From JANNBN01 sp963763885 (GTDB taxonomy: Bacteria; Actinomycetota; Acidimicrobiia; Acidimicrobiales; JANYDT01), in the NCBI GenBank assembly GCA_963763885.1, contig CAVXQD010000003.1:682001-746000 (forward strand): 64,000 nucleotides of DNA, in the 5' to 3' direction. The notes beneath the pieces are model-generated. The model searched no databases and was not told where the DNA came from. It was given only the letters and a program-made list of their open reading frames with translations. Of this stretch, positions 18,012 to 27,516 are shown piece by piece (position 1 is the stretch's first letter; the number at the start of each line of letters is the position of its first letter). Made by a program: the position numbers and the translations under genes.

Positions 18012-19446
18012 CCACCATCACTGTTGCAAGTGAGGGGTCGTCTGTGCCGACGATCTTGGAACCAGCAGCCCGGTAGCGCGCCAATGCGTCCAGAACTTGA
18101 CTGGTGAACCGCTCGCCTGGAACAACAAGTGGGATGCCCGGTGGGTACGGAATCACGTACTCGGCAGCGACCCGGCCGATAGCGGCATCGAGACCTACTG
18201 CGTCGACGGCGGCCTGAACCGCACGCCGCGGCGACAGTGCACGAGGCGGGGACACCCACTCGGGGCTGGCATCGGCGCCGCGAGATCCGCGCTGCGAGGC
18301 GAGCTCCGTCAGGGCTGCGAGCAGATCGGCGACGCTCTCAGAAGTATCGCCGATGGTGACCGAGCAGACGATGCGGTGCTGGTCGGCCAGTTCAACCCAG
18401 ATGCCGTGGTTCTCTCTCAGCCAGGCCGACGCATCGAACCCAGTCATCGAAAGCGCGCGTACATCCATGACCAGCTTGGTTGGGTCGATCGCCGGCCCGG
18501 TGGCTTGGACCACTGTGAGCGGAGTCGGAATCCGATTGGCCAGTTCCGTTGCGAGATCGATCGCTCGTGCGACCAATTGTTTTCCATCGCCGCGCAGATG
18601 ATCTGCAGCGAGGTCAAGCGACACAGTGAGGACGGCACTTGGCGACGACGACTGAAGTTGCTGCAGCGCTCTACCGATGCGATCTGCCCAGCGGAGCCCA
18701 CGTTGGCTGACATGAAGCATGGACGCCTGTGTGAGCCCGCCCAGCGTTTTGTGGGTGGACTGAATAGAGATGTCTGCGCCCATTGCAAGCGCTGACGACG
18801 GCAGGCGGGAGTCGAACGCAAAGTGGGAACCATGCGCTTCGTCCACGATCAACGCAACATCAAGCCGACGAGCGGTATCCACCCAACGCTGCATATCGAC
18901 GGCCATGCCGTAGTAGTTGGGCCGGGTGAGGTGAAGTGCCCCAACGTCGCCAGGGCGAAGTGTGTCAAGGACCGAGTCGTCTCCCACGAACCATCCATCG
19001 TGTTCCGAATCGTGGAGCATCGGGACGTAGTTCGGTTCAGCACCCGCAAGTACCACGCCTGCATAGACGGACCTATGCGACGCCCGCAGCATCAGCAATG
19101 ATTCGCCATCGCCGAGGAGCGCAGTGACGGCCGCCAGGTTGCCGACCGTGGAACCGTTGACAAGGAACCAGGTCCGGGCCGCGCCGAACACCTCGGCGGC
19201 GCGTTGCTGCGCCTGGAGAATGGTCCCGCCCGGGGCGTGCAGATAATCGAAGCCGCCCATCTCGCTGAGATCGTTCGCAACGAGCGGCTGGCCAAGAAGC
19301 AACGCTGCATCGGGATGCAACGCCGCAATGGATTGCTTGTGACCGGGCATGTGAAACGACCGTCGCTCACCTTGGTGGTACGTGGCGACGGCAGCACCCA
19401 GCGTGGACGTTGGGGGAGTGGGCGAAGGATCTGGGGCCATGTACAT
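17980..19446 (-). CDS. Orn/Lys/Arg decarboxylase family protein
   Basis: A 488-residue PLP enzyme of the group III decarboxylase fold. RSFHMPGHKQSIAALHP is the typical N-terminal motif, IVDEAHGSHFAFD holds the cofactor-binding Asp and His, and SIQSTHKTLGGLTQASMLH carries the Schiff-base lysine. The C-terminal domain ends with YPPGIPLVVPGE, shared by this family. It would make cadaverine, putrescine or agmatine, but the amino-acid preference cannot be read from the sequence. It is shorter than the enterobacterial inducible enzymes, like the Gram-positive SpeA/CadA group. Its end overlaps the histidine kinase gene tail to tail. Confidence 0.87.
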   Translation of the reverse strand: MYMAPDPSPTPPTSTLGAAVATYHQGERRSFHMPGHKQSIAALHPDAALLLGQPLVANDLSEMGGFDYLHAPGGTILQAQQRAAEVFGAARTWFLVNGSTVGNLAAVTALLGDGESLLMLRASHRSVYAGVVLAGAEPNYVPMLHDSEHDGWFVGDDSVLDTLRPGDVGALHLTRPNYYGMAVDMQRWVDTARRLDVALIVDEAHGSHFAFDSRLPSSALAMGADISIQSTHKTLGGLTQASMLHVSQRGLRWADRIGRALQQLQSSSPSAVLTVSLDLAADHLRGDGKQLVARAIDLATELANRIPTPLTVVQATGPAIDPTKLVMDVRALSMTGFDASAWLRENHGIWVELADQHRIVCSVTIGDTSESVADLLAALTELASQRGSRGADASPEWVSPPRALSPRRAVQAAVDAVGLDAAIGRVAAEYVIPYPPGIPLVVPGERFTSQVLDALARYRAAGSKIVGTDDPSLATVMVVRNEQAEAER

Positions 19447-19589
19447 GCATCAATCTGTTGAGTGACCCCACAGTTTCTGGCGGGTCGAATGAGCGGTCGG
19501 TGCTCGAAACTGTTGCACGTGTAACCGGTGAACGAGTGTTCATCAGCTTTGCTGATGATCTGCACCCCCAATGAGCCGAGACTGTGTAG

Positions 19590-20084
19590 GTGATCACTGC
19601 GTCAAGGTTGGAACTCGGAACCCCTCCGATCCCGTACCAACGCAATAGACGCGCCACCAACCGTGCCGCCCAGTTAGTTCACCGATCCTCGGCCCTAGAC
19701 CCACGCAGTTCCGCGACCCGAGCGATTGTTTGGCTAGCGTTCAGTGTTGGGCTGATCTGGGTTGGAGTCGGAATTGCAGCATTGTTTTCGCCGGGACCCA
19801 TGCAGCCGCCCACATGGTCTGCCTCTGTGCCGGGCCAGCTGAAGCTGGCGGGTAAGCCGTCCGTCACGGCGTCCATCGTGGATTCCCGGTCCGCAAGCAT
19901 TGTTCTGGTCGACAAGGGCAAAACCACCACCTATCGGATTGCGATCACCGACGCGTCTTCGGTCCGGACGTTCTGGCGAGGATCTGATCTCGTCGTGGAC
20001 ACCGCCGATGCAGTGTGGCGAGTTGATACCAAACACGACCTGTTGCTGAGGGCCTCGGCGTCATACGCTTGGCCCGAGGACTGA
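19590..20084 (+). CDS. Hypothetical membrane-anchored protein
   Basis: A 164-residue protein starting with GTG. One strong membrane segment (AIVWLAFSVGLIWVGVGIAAL, split here as residues about 45-66) is followed by an exported domain of about 95 residues rich in beta-type patterns (VTASIVDSRSASIVLVDKG). No family is recognised. It overlaps the convergent nagA gene by 24 bp. The first 45 residues look poorly conserved in character, so the true start may lie downstream. Confidence 0.5.
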   Translation: MITASRLELGTPPIPYQRNRRATNRAAQLVHRSSALDPRSSATRAIVWLAFSVGLIWVGVGIAALFSPGPMQPPTWSASVPGQLKLAGKPSVTASIVDSRSASIVLVDKGKTTTYRIAITDASSVRTFWRGSDLVVDTADAVWRVDTKHDLLLRASASYAWPED

Positions 20085-21236
20085 TCGTTCCCTGACCCAG
20101 CGCTGGCCGTTGACGTACGTAGCGCGAACGAGCCCATCGTTGAGCACCACAAGGTTTGCCGGTTTGCCGGCTTCCACAACGCCTAGGTCTGCGCGGCCGA
20201 TCACGCCTGCGGGGGCACGTGTCGCTGCGTGAATTGCTTCAGTCAACGTGCACCCGGTGAATCGAATCAGGTTCCGAACCGCTGTGTCCAAGGACAGGTT
20301 GCTGCCCGCCAGCGTGCCATCAGCAAGGCGCACGTCGGTGTCGGTCACTATCAGTTCAACCGACCCAAGGCGCACCCGACCCGGAGGAAGTCCGAGCGCT
20401 GCAACAGCGTCGCTGACAAGTATCAGCCGTGACCCAAGCAAACGGTATGCAATTGTGACTACCGATGGATCAACGTGAACGCCGTCGCAGATCAGCGAAG
20501 CGTGGAGGGATTCATCTGCGAGGACAGCTCCAACCACACCGGGTTGGCGATGATGGAGCGGGCTCATTGCGTTGAACAGGTGCGTGGCCATCGAGGCCCC
20601 GGCTTCGACGCCAACGCGGACCTGTTCCGCTGTGGCTGCCGAGTGGCCGATACTCACCGTGATGCCTCGTCGGCGCAACTCGGCAACCATCGCCGGTGCG
20701 CCTTCCATTTCCGGAGCGATCGTCACGAGGGCAACGCTCTCCTTAGTCCAGCGGCGCGTATCGGTGGAAGCTGGATTGCGGATCAACGATCGTTGATGTG
20801 CCCCCGCCATCAGTGGGTTCAGGCAGGGCCCTTCGAGGTGCAGACCCAGCACTGCGGCACTTGGCGCGGGATGGTCCGGCGGCGGGCCTGCTTGGACCGT
20901 GCTGATGGCCCTGTCGACGATTTCCGGCGACGACGTGACAATGGTCGGAGCCCACGCCGTGACACCCCAACGCGGCAAGTGCGCGGAGAGTTCCCAAATA
21001 CGTTCCGGTGTTGAGGTGAGGTCGATGCCCAGTGCCCCGTTGCACTGCAGATCAATGAGTCCCGGCGCAACCGTTGCGCCGTCGAGGTCGTGAACCGTTT
21101 CGCCCGACAGGGGAGCCAACTGCCCAATCTCGGAGACGTAGCCATCGACAATGCGAATGTCCTGGGTCCCCTTGCTCTCTTGGCTCCCTGACGCGGCGGA
21201 GAGCGTGATGAGCCGACCATTGCGGAGGAGAGTCAC
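20061..21236 (-). CDS. nagA: N-acetylglucosamine-6-phosphate deacetylase
   Basis: A 391-residue amidohydrolase with the NagA motif set: LIDLQCNGALGIDLTS, LHLEGPCLNPLMAGAHQRS, SIGHSAATAEQV, THLFNAMSPLHHRQPG, ICDGVHVDP and LVSDAVAALG with the catalytic Asp. It removes acetate from GlcNAc-6-phosphate in amino-sugar catabolism and cell-wall recycling. The start is GTG at 21236. No nagB or PTS gene adjoins it. It is divergent from the NUDIX gene. Confidence 0.92.
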   Translation of the reverse strand: MTLLRNGRLITLSAASGSQESKGTQDIRIVDGYVSEIGQLAPLSGETVHDLDGATVAPGLIDLQCNGALGIDLTSTPERIWELSAHLPRWGVTAWAPTIVTSSPEIVDRAISTVQAGPPPDHPAPSAAVLGLHLEGPCLNPLMAGAHQRSLIRNPASTDTRRWTKESVALVTIAPEMEGAPAMVAELRRRGITVSIGHSAATAEQVRVGVEAGASMATHLFNAMSPLHHRQPGVVGAVLADESLHASLICDGVHVDPSVVTIAYRLLGSRLILVSDAVAALGLPPGRVRLGSVELIVTDTDVRLADGTLAGSNLSLDTAVRNLIRFTGCTLTEAIHAATRAPAGVIGRADLGVVEAGKPANLVVLNDGLVRATYVNGQRWVRERSVLGPSV

Positions 21237-21302
21237 GGTTAAGAGTCTTGCTCGTCTTTGTCATGTTGGCGCCATTACGGTTCAAGCGTGTCTGCTCGTT
21301 AT

Positions 21303-21830
21303 ATGCCCATCATGGGAACGCTCATCTACGTCGTGGACCCCGAAGCCGGCAACGTCTTGTTGGTGCACCGGACCGCCAGAGCCCACGACGAGCAATTCGG
21401 CAAGTGGAACGGGCTTGGCGGGAAGGTCCAGGCAAACGAGGACGTCGTCACCAGTGCCCTTCGTGAGCTCATGGAAGAAGCACGTATACAGACGGATCTT
21501 GAACTGCGCGGCACGGTTTCTTGGCCGGGGTTTGGGCCCAATGGCGAAGACTGGTTTGGTTTCGTCTTCGTTGGGAACTACCAGGGACCAGTTCCGGAAA
21601 ACAACGACGAGGGAACGCTGCATTGGGTCCCGCTCGGCAAAGTGCTCGACGCTGCGAGTCCGGATAAGGACGTGCGCGACGGGTCAGGACTGGACTTCTA
21701 CGAAGGTGACCGGTATTTCCTGCCGCTGCTGTTCGACGATGACCCCGCTGTGTTTCACGGTGTGATGCCGTATCGGGACGGACGCCCCGTGTCGTGGAGC
21801 TATACCCGAGGGCGACGAGGGTCTGCGTAG
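21303..21830 (+). CDS. NUDIX hydrolase
   Basis: About 175 residues with a complete NUDIX box, GGKVQANEDVVTSALRELME followed by EARI (about residues 39-62), which binds Mg and hydrolyses a nucleoside diphosphate bond. The MGTLIYVVDPEAGNVLLVHR start and GFVFVGNYQG segment resemble MutT/8-oxo-dGTP diphosphatase relatives, a possible role in nucleotide-pool sanitation. I chose the ATG at 21303. The last 31 bp overlap the convergent acidic-protein gene. Confidence 0.8.
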   Translation: MPIMGTLIYVVDPEAGNVLLVHRTARAHDEQFGKWNGLGGKVQANEDVVTSALRELMEEARIQTDLELRGTVSWPGFGPNGEDWFGFVFVGNYQGPVPENNDEGTLHWVPLGKVLDAASPDKDVRDGSGLDFYEGDRYFLPLLFDDDPAVFHGVMPYRDGRPVSWSYTRGRRGSA

Positions 21831-23377
21831 TCGACCACGATGTCTTCGCGACTGTCGTCAATCGATTGGTCAAAGGCAGCAACGCCACGCTTCACAAAAT
21901 CGACCGCATCTTCACCAGGGATGGCAAGCGCGCCGGCCACGGTGACCTTGAGCGCATCGGCTGGTGAGACCGAAGGGTTGGCGTCCAGTGCACGGCGTCG
22001 CAGGCGCGAGCCCATTACTTCGAGATCGCCTGGGAAGAACAAGCCTCCGCAGAACAACACGATCCCAAGGTCCGGAACCACCAGGGCCATGTCGCCACCG
22101 CGCACTGCACCGTCGATCTGCGATCGAATCGTGTAGAGGTTGTCGTTCTGATAGCGACCCAGTGGACCTCGGACGTCCATCAGCAACACGCCGGGAGGGA
22201 GGCCTTCTTCGCCGGGTCGGGCATGAACCTGGGCAAGCCCCTCAATCAACAGGTTGACCTGAAGTGGGGAAAGGATCCGGGCAACTGGTGCTGGCTTCGG
22301 AGGCGCTGGAGGTGGAACTACCACCTGCGGAGTCGGCATGACACCGTGACGGAAGACAGGGTTGTTGGTGAAGTCGGGCGCGGTTGAGTGAAGAGCGGCC
22401 GACCGGTGAGCGGAGTTGTCGAGTTCGGCGGCGACCTGGGGTGTCATCGCCTCTGGAACAAACTTCGGCTGTGAATCGAACGAGTACGGCTCGTTCGTGG
22501 AGTACTCCACGTCGGTGTCGTCGGTGGCATGACGCAGCATCGGTGCAGGGCCGGATTCTGCGGCAGTGCTCTGGAACGTTGCGCCTGGTCCGAAGCGTCC
22601 CAGTTTTGGAGCAGCGGACGCGCTGACCAAGTGGTTGTCTGGAGCGGACTCAACGACGTGGTGAACCACGACGTGTGTAACGTTCTGCACCTCGGGAAGC
22701 GGGCCCGGCGGCGCCACTGCAGCCCACACAGGTGTGCCTGCGAATTCGTCGCCGTCGGCGCCGAACAGAGCGTCGTCTTCGACTTCGCCTTCGACTTCGA
22801 CTTCTTCGACTTCTCCGAACAGTCCTTGTTCAGGGTCGTCGAACAAACCTTCGTCGTCCGCATCGCCGAACAGACCCTCCGCTTCGTCGAGGAGTTCGTT
22901 GGCTTCGGAGGAGATAACCGCCAGTTCTTCGCTGCCGAACGAAGGTGCTTCACTCAGCAGTTCAACGGGCGCTTCGCTGACAACCTCAAACAACGCGTCG
23001 GTTTCGCCTTCGAACAAGCCGTCAGAAACAGTGTCGAAGAGGTCCTCTTCATCGACTTCTTCGGCTTCCTCAAGTTCGTCGACTGCGTCGACTTCGAACA
23101 GGCCTTCGCCGTCGATTGAGCCACCGTCTTCGAACATACCGTCGGACTCAGGTGCCGATTCAGCGTGCGTGTCGGGCTGAACTGCGAACGAAACCGCTTC
23201 GGTGGTTTCGTCAAGTTCAACTTCCGGTTGAGCGATGTTTTGCCCGCGTTGGTTGGCGAGGACGGCCGAGAGCAGCCCAGCCAGACCGGCGTCGACCGTT
23301 GCGGCAATCGCAGGTCGGCGGTTCGGGGTTGGCTCAGGTGCCAGATCGAGAGAGGAGGTCGTGGGGAAGAGAGTCAT
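21800..23377 (-). CDS. Acidic protein with Leu-Phe motif repeats and a degenerate GGDEF-like domain
   Basis: This 525-residue protein is not a family I can name. Residues about 50-215 are very acidic and contain nine short motifs of the form [GAD][LM]F[EDG] (near 80, 92, 112, 120, 128, 168, 177, 185 and 203). A Pro-rich, low-complexity middle follows. The last 150 residues read like a GGDEF fold: VLLMDVRGPLGRYQNDNLYT for the N-terminal strand and helix, GAVRGGDMALVVPDLGIVLF where the GGDEF loop would be, and ALKVTVAGALAIPGEDAVDF for the end. The GGDEF residues themselves are absent, so cyclase activity is unlikely. The neighbouring gene at 24044 also has a GGDEF-like domain. Confidence 0.7.
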   Translation of the reverse strand: MTLFPTTSSLDLAPEPTPNRRPAIAATVDAGLAGLLSAVLANQRGQNIAQPEVELDETTEAVSFAVQPDTHAESAPESDGMFEDGGSIDGEGLFEVDAVDELEEAEEVDEEDLFDTVSDGLFEGETDALFEVVSEAPVELLSEAPSFGSEELAVISSEANELLDEAEGLFGDADDEGLFDDPEQGLFGEVEEVEVEGEVEDDALFGADGDEFAGTPVWAAVAPPGPLPEVQNVTHVVVHHVVESAPDNHLVSASAAPKLGRFGPGATFQSTAAESGPAPMLRHATDDTDVEYSTNEPYSFDSQPKFVPEAMTPQVAAELDNSAHRSAALHSTAPDFTNNPVFRHGVMPTPQVVVPPPAPPKPAPVARILSPLQVNLLIEGLAQVHARPGEEGLPPGVLLMDVRGPLGRYQNDNLYTIRSQIDGAVRGGDMALVVPDLGIVLFCGGLFFPGDLEVMGSRLRRRALDANPSVSPADALKVTVAGALAIPGEDAVDFVKRGVAAFDQSIDDSREDIVVDYADPRRPRV

Positions 23378-23471
23378 GATCGAACAATGTCCTGATCACG
23401 TTTCGGCATAGACCCCGACCGGGTTGAGTCTTTCGCCGTGATTTTTGGTGAGCGGCGGCGTAAAGGTGGCG

Positions 23472-23999
23472 TTACGGGCCGACGACCAGGGTGCCGGTGA
23501 TCGACTGCAGATCGCTCGTCAAGCGGACCCGCAACTCCTTGGTGTGCGTCTCACCTGCATTGATCTGACCCACTCGCACAGTGGTGCGCAAGCTGTCGAG
23601 GCGAAGGATGACGCTGGTGTTCCAGGCCAAGTTGGTCCGGTTGACGACGGGCATGGAGATCAGGATGAAACCCTTGCCGTCCGGTCTGACCTGCATGTTC
23701 ATGTCCACGGCAGAGCACTCACCTGTTGGAGGTTCACGCACGACAGCGGTAGAGCCGGTGATCACTGCACGGAGCGAGTCGACGGCGGTCACCGCAAATG
23801 TTTGGTCAACCTCGTCGGTGCAACTGACCAGATGGTGCATCCCACGCATGGTGGTGGTTGAGAGCGGAATCAGGAATGAACCAACCAGCGCCGCCAACGC
23901 CACGCGGCCTGCGCTCAGTGCCGACATGGACAGTCGAGAGGAAGGCGCTCGAGTAGTCACCGTGACAGTCTCGCCGACCCGTCGAGCCCGATCGTGCAT
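23472..23999 (-). CDS. Hypothetical exported protein
   Basis: About 175 residues. A single hydrophobic segment (SAGRVALAALVGSFLIPLST) near residues 30-50 is followed by an extracytoplasmic domain of about 125 residues with a beta-sandwich character (SVILRLDSLRTTVRVGQINA) and two cysteines (in SCTDEV and GECSAV) that could pair. No family recognised. I chose the ATG at 23999 (MHDRARRVGETV); an earlier start at 24053 would run into the divergent gene. It lies 94 bp upstream of the acidic Leu-Phe protein on the same strand. Confidence 0.55.
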   Translation of the reverse strand: MHDRARRVGETVTVTTRAPSSRLSMSALSAGRVALAALVGSFLIPLSTTTMRGMHHLVSCTDEVDQTFAVTAVDSLRAVITGSTAVVREPPTGECSAVDMNMQVRPDGKGFILISMPVVNRTNLAWNTSVILRLDSLRTTVRVGQINAGETHTKELRVRLTSDLQSITGTLVVGP

Positions 24000-24043
24000 G
24001 CTGCATCGATCACCCGGGACTCTCCAACAGGTACTTTGTCGGC

Positions 24044-24919
24044 GTGGCAACAATGGCTGGAAGTCAGTCGCTTCCTCTTTTCGCAGGCGTCAGGTCCCTT
24101 AATCGCACTATTCGTCGCGTTCTCGCAATAGCGGGCATCAGCATTCTCGGCTTGCTTGCGGCAACGATGTGGTTCCGTGGGGTCGATCGAGTGGAAGTTC
24201 TTGCCGCCGGTCTCTACGTGCTGGTCTTTGCCGGCGTGCTCGCAGCTGACGTCATCGGCGGCAGTGCTGCAGCGTTGTTGGCCGCCGCGATTTACCTAGT
24301 GATGCGGCTCCCGGCGATCGAGATTCTCGGCACCGGAAGGTTTGCGACGCTCAACCTCGTTCGCCTACTGAGTTATTTGGCGTTCGGGGTTATCGGTGGA
24401 TATTCCTGGAAGCTCCTGAAGGAACGCCTCGACAAGCTTGAGTCATTCGACGTCATCGACGATGCAACCCACCTGCTCAACGCCCGCGGCTTGTTTGATC
24501 TGCTGGATCATGAAATGGCCCGCGGTCGCCGATACGACCACACGTTCAGCGTGGTTACCCTGTCGTATCCTGCCGACGCGTTTGCAACGGTGAAGGGTCG
24601 CAAGCGTCGCGCCGCGCTTGGCGCTTTCGGAGCTGCCACCAAAGACATGGTCCGTGCAACTGACCGCGCTGGCGTGGTCCGGGACAACCGCAAGGTCACC
24701 GTGGCGGTCTTCTGCCCAGAGACAGACCGTGCTGGCGCACAGATTCTGATTGGTCGCCTCGGGGATCGTCTCAACGACGCCATGCTTGCCAGCGGCGTTG
24801 GGCTCAGCCGACGCCTGGATGAGTTCGTTTTCGTCTTCCCGCAGGAGTCGGTCGAAATTGGTGCCTTCCGCGACGAACTGGTTGAACGAACGCGTCAGAC
24901 GTACCCCGACGCCACCTGA
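24044..24919 (+). CDS. Membrane protein with degenerate GGDEF-like domain
   Basis: A 291-residue protein with three to four membrane segments in the first 125 residues (VLAIAGISILGLLAATMWF, VEVLAAGLYVLVFAGVLAAD, AALLAAAIYLVMRL, LLSYLAFGVIGGYSW). The domain that follows begins FDVIDDATHLLNARGLFDLL, a GGDEF-domain opening. At the site of the GGDEF loop it reads AGVVRDNRKVTVAVFCPETD, so the active-site residues are lost. It probably acts as a nucleotide sensor or scaffold rather than a cyclase; this is inferred. The start is GTG at 24044, with an ATG three codons later. It ends one base before the convergent hrpB. Confidence 0.65.
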   Translation: MATMAGSQSLPLFAGVRSLNRTIRRVLAIAGISILGLLAATMWFRGVDRVEVLAAGLYVLVFAGVLAADVIGGSAAALLAAAIYLVMRLPAIEILGTGRFATLNLVRLLSYLAFGVIGGYSWKLLKERLDKLESFDVIDDATHLLNARGLFDLLDHEMARGRRYDHTFSVVTLSYPADAFATVKGRKRRAALGAFGAATKDMVRATDRAGVVRDNRKVTVAVFCPETDRAGAQILIGRLGDRLNDAMLASGVGLSRRLDEFVFVFPQESVEIGAFRDELVERTRQTYPDAT

Positions 24920-27496
24920 TCAGGGCCGCGGGTTGTTTGCCCGCCGTGGGGCAGCAACGGTTGGGTCCTCTGGCCACTGATGTTTCGGGTAGCGGCCGCG
25001 TAAGTCCGCACGAAGTCCCGGGTAGCCAACGGTCCAGAAGCGGCCGATGTCGTCGGTCACGCCAACAACGCGACCCGCTGGCGACAACAGCTCGACGGTA
25101 ACCCGTTCGGTCCCGCACACTGTGGGCGTCTTGGTGGTCCCAAACAGATCTTGCACTCTTGTACGGATGGTGGGCCGACCGGAATCGGTGGCGTAGTGGA
25201 CACGATGACTTCGCTCGCCAATGGTTATCGCTGTCGGCGCGTTGCGGTCCAGCTCACGCGAAAGGGCGTTGAGATCGAGGTGATGACGCAGCGCTGCCTG
25301 GACATCGATTGACCCAACCGAAAACGATCGGATGGAAGACGGGAGCGTGTCCTGCAGCCACACCAGTACCAAGTCACGCCAACGCAACGTGTCCGCTTCC
25401 GTTTGGGATGCAAACGCAAGATGTATGCGCGCCCACAATTCCCGAGCTGACTCTGACCACTGAATGACGTCAGGGGCGGCGTCAATAAGTTCACCTACGG
25501 CAACAACGATCGACCCTGCATTTGGAGTTGCCGGACGTCGCTGCAACGTGAGCGTGCCGGCTGGCGTTATTAGGGCAGTCTCCGTCGATGCTTCAAGTCG
25601 TTCACCAACCCACCTGGCGCTGACAAAACTGCTGGTTGAACAACCTGGCGCAGACGCTGCCCAAGCAATCACCTGCTCCATGCTGACGGGAACAGCAACA
25701 CGGATTGCTCCTCGCCGACGGTCGCTATCCAGTTCGGTCGCGACAATCATCTGTGCACCTACGATTGAAGCGGTATCGGCACGGTCCGATCGTTCCAACG
25801 GCAAGACAAGCCCGTTGGCGAAGCAGAACCGTTCGCCGCTGGACTCGCTACGGGTCGCAAGGCGTTCCGGGTAAGCCTGCAACGCAAGCGCAGCGACGTC
25901 GTCGCCTACAAGGTTGGTCACTCGACCATTGCCGCTTCGAAGAAAACGTTGGACCGACCGCTCGAAGCGTCGATGCGCTCCGGCGTTTACCGTGCCTGAA
26001 TCAGCCGACGTCGAGTCCGTCAACGCGGTCAGCCGAGCTCGGAGATCCATCGGGGCGCCAGGTCCGAACCAGTCCGAATCCGACAGGTACGCGGCAAGAG
26101 CGGCAGCCGTCCTCTGGTCCCGCTGCTCGGTGAGCAAGGCAGCAATTCGTGGGGCTGCAGGCAGCGCAGCCATTGCTCGTCCGCGTGTAGTGATGGAACC
26201 GTCTTCGTCCAAGGCACCCAGCAGGGCGAGCTCCGCGAGCGCGCCATTCCACGCATCCTCGGTGGGCGGGTCGGTCCACGCCATCGCTGCAGGCTGCACG
26301 CCCCAATCAGCGGCAGCGAGCGCGAGGCCTGTCAGATCGGCCGCAAGGATTTCCGGCTGGTCAACTTCATCGAACCGTAGCCACTCCGCTGCGGACCAGA
26401 GCTGCACTGCATGGCCTGCGGCCGTGCGTCCGGCCCGGCCTGCGCGTTGAGTCGCTGTTGCTTTGGAAATACGCGTGGTGGCAAGTCGAGTGAGCCCCGT
26501 GTCTGGATCTCGCAAAGGGCGTTTGACGAACCCGGAGTCAATGACGGTTGTGACCCCGTCGATGGTGACGCTGGTCTGGGCAAGCGACGTTGCCAGGACA
26601 ATGCGTTGCTCGCCCGCGATCGCTGGCCGCAACGCATGTGCCGTGTCAGCCGGGTTGCCTCGAGCGTGCAACGGCAGGACGACGATGCGCGCTAACTCCG
26701 CACGTTCACTCATCCGCCGGGCACACATGTTGATTTCGTGAATGCCCGGAAGAAACACCAGCACATCGCCAGGACGCTGCGTTACCGCAGCGACCGCTGC
26801 GTCGGTCACACGAACGGCCAGATCTCCTGGCGTTGTTGCGTTGGTGACAGAGACCGGAAACGCACGGCCCGGACTGTGCAGCCGCACGGTGGAGCCAACC
26901 GAATGCGCATCAAGTATCTCGGCGACTCGATCTGCATCAAGCGTTGCTGACATGACCACAATGACCAGGTCTGGGCGCAGGAGATTCTGCGCAGATAGCG
27001 CCAAGGCGAGGCCAAGGTCTGTGTCCAGGCTGCGTTCGTGGAACTCATCAAAGATCACCACGGATCTGCCGCTCAGCCCAGGGTCAGAGCGCAACATGCG
27101 AGGCAGCACGCCGTCGGTCACCACTTCGATGCGGGTCTCGGCTCCGACCAGCGTTTCGTCTCGGGACCGCAGTCCAACGCGTCCGCGCTGCTTCGTCGAC
27201 AACTGTTCGCCCAACACGCTTGCCATGCGGGCTGCGGCTTGTCGTGCTGCAACCCTGCGGGGTTCTACGACGACTATCCCGTTGTCTGGCCGGTCACACA
27301 GCCATTCAGCGCACATCAACGCCAGTGGGATGCCGGTTGTCTTGCCAGCGCCAGGTTCTGCAACCACGATGCCGTTGGACGCGCTGGCCATGGACTGGGC
27401 AAAGTCCATCGCCGCTGTGCCGATGACGAGCGGTTGAAGTGTGGAGCGAACCAACGCACGAACGTCCGAACCTGGTTGGGCGTTGCGATCGGACAT
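24920..27496 (-). CDS. hrpB: ATP-dependent helicase HrpB
   Basis: About 858 residues. Superfamily 2 helicase motifs: VVAEPGAGKTTGIPLAL (I), VVEPRRVAARQAAARM (Ia), VIFDEFHERSLDTDLG (II, DEFH), VVMSATLDADRVAEIL (III), VLATSLAQTSVTIDGVTTVI (V) and ATQRAGRAGRTAAGHAVQLW (VI). The HrpB C-terminal domain with SSFVSARWVGERLEAS-like stretches and a terminal GRYPKHQWPEDP fits HrpB, not HrpA. The cellular role of HrpB is poorly defined. I take the ATG at 27496 (MSDRNAQPGSD); an upstream ATG at 27565 would overlap the divergent HIT gene. Confidence 0.88.
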   Translation of the reverse strand: MSDRNAQPGSDVRALVRSTLQPLVIGTAAMDFAQSMASASNGIVVAEPGAGKTTGIPLALMCAEWLCDRPDNGIVVVEPRRVAARQAAARMASVLGEQLSTKQRGRVGLRSRDETLVGAETRIEVVTDGVLPRMLRSDPGLSGRSVVIFDEFHERSLDTDLGLALALSAQNLLRPDLVIVVMSATLDADRVAEILDAHSVGSTVRLHSPGRAFPVSVTNATTPGDLAVRVTDAAVAAVTQRPGDVLVFLPGIHEINMCARRMSERAELARIVVLPLHARGNPADTAHALRPAIAGEQRIVLATSLAQTSVTIDGVTTVIDSGFVKRPLRDPDTGLTRLATTRISKATATQRAGRAGRTAAGHAVQLWSAAEWLRFDEVDQPEILAADLTGLALAAADWGVQPAAMAWTDPPTEDAWNGALAELALLGALDEDGSITTRGRAMAALPAAPRIAALLTEQRDQRTAAALAAYLSDSDWFGPGAPMDLRARLTALTDSTSADSGTVNAGAHRRFERSVQRFLRSGNGRVTNLVGDDVAALALQAYPERLATRSESSGERFCFANGLVLPLERSDRADTASIVGAQMIVATELDSDRRRGAIRVAVPVSMEQVIAWAASAPGCSTSSFVSARWVGERLEASTETALITPAGTLTLQRRPATPNAGSIVVAVGELIDAAPDVIQWSESARELWARIHLAFASQTEADTLRWRDLVLVWLQDTLPSSIRSFSVGSIDVQAALRHHLDLNALSRELDRNAPTAITIGERSHRVHYATDSGRPTIRTRVQDLFGTTKTPTVCGTERVTVELLSPAGRVVGVTDDIGRFWTVGYPGLRADLRGRYPKHQWPEDPTVAAPRRANNPRP

Positions 27497-27516
27497 CGGT
27501 GAGTAGTCTCGCATCC

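Noticed and set aside
19603..19660. tRNA-like sequence at the start of the hypothetical membrane protein
   Set aside because: GGTTGGAACTCGGAACCCC looked like part of a T-arm, but no acceptor or anticodon stem can be formed.
22529..23180. Ser-rich and Phe-rich plus-strand frames opposite the acidic protein
   Set aside because: They mirror the GAA/GAC-rich codons of the acidic repeats on the minus strand and have no independent signals.
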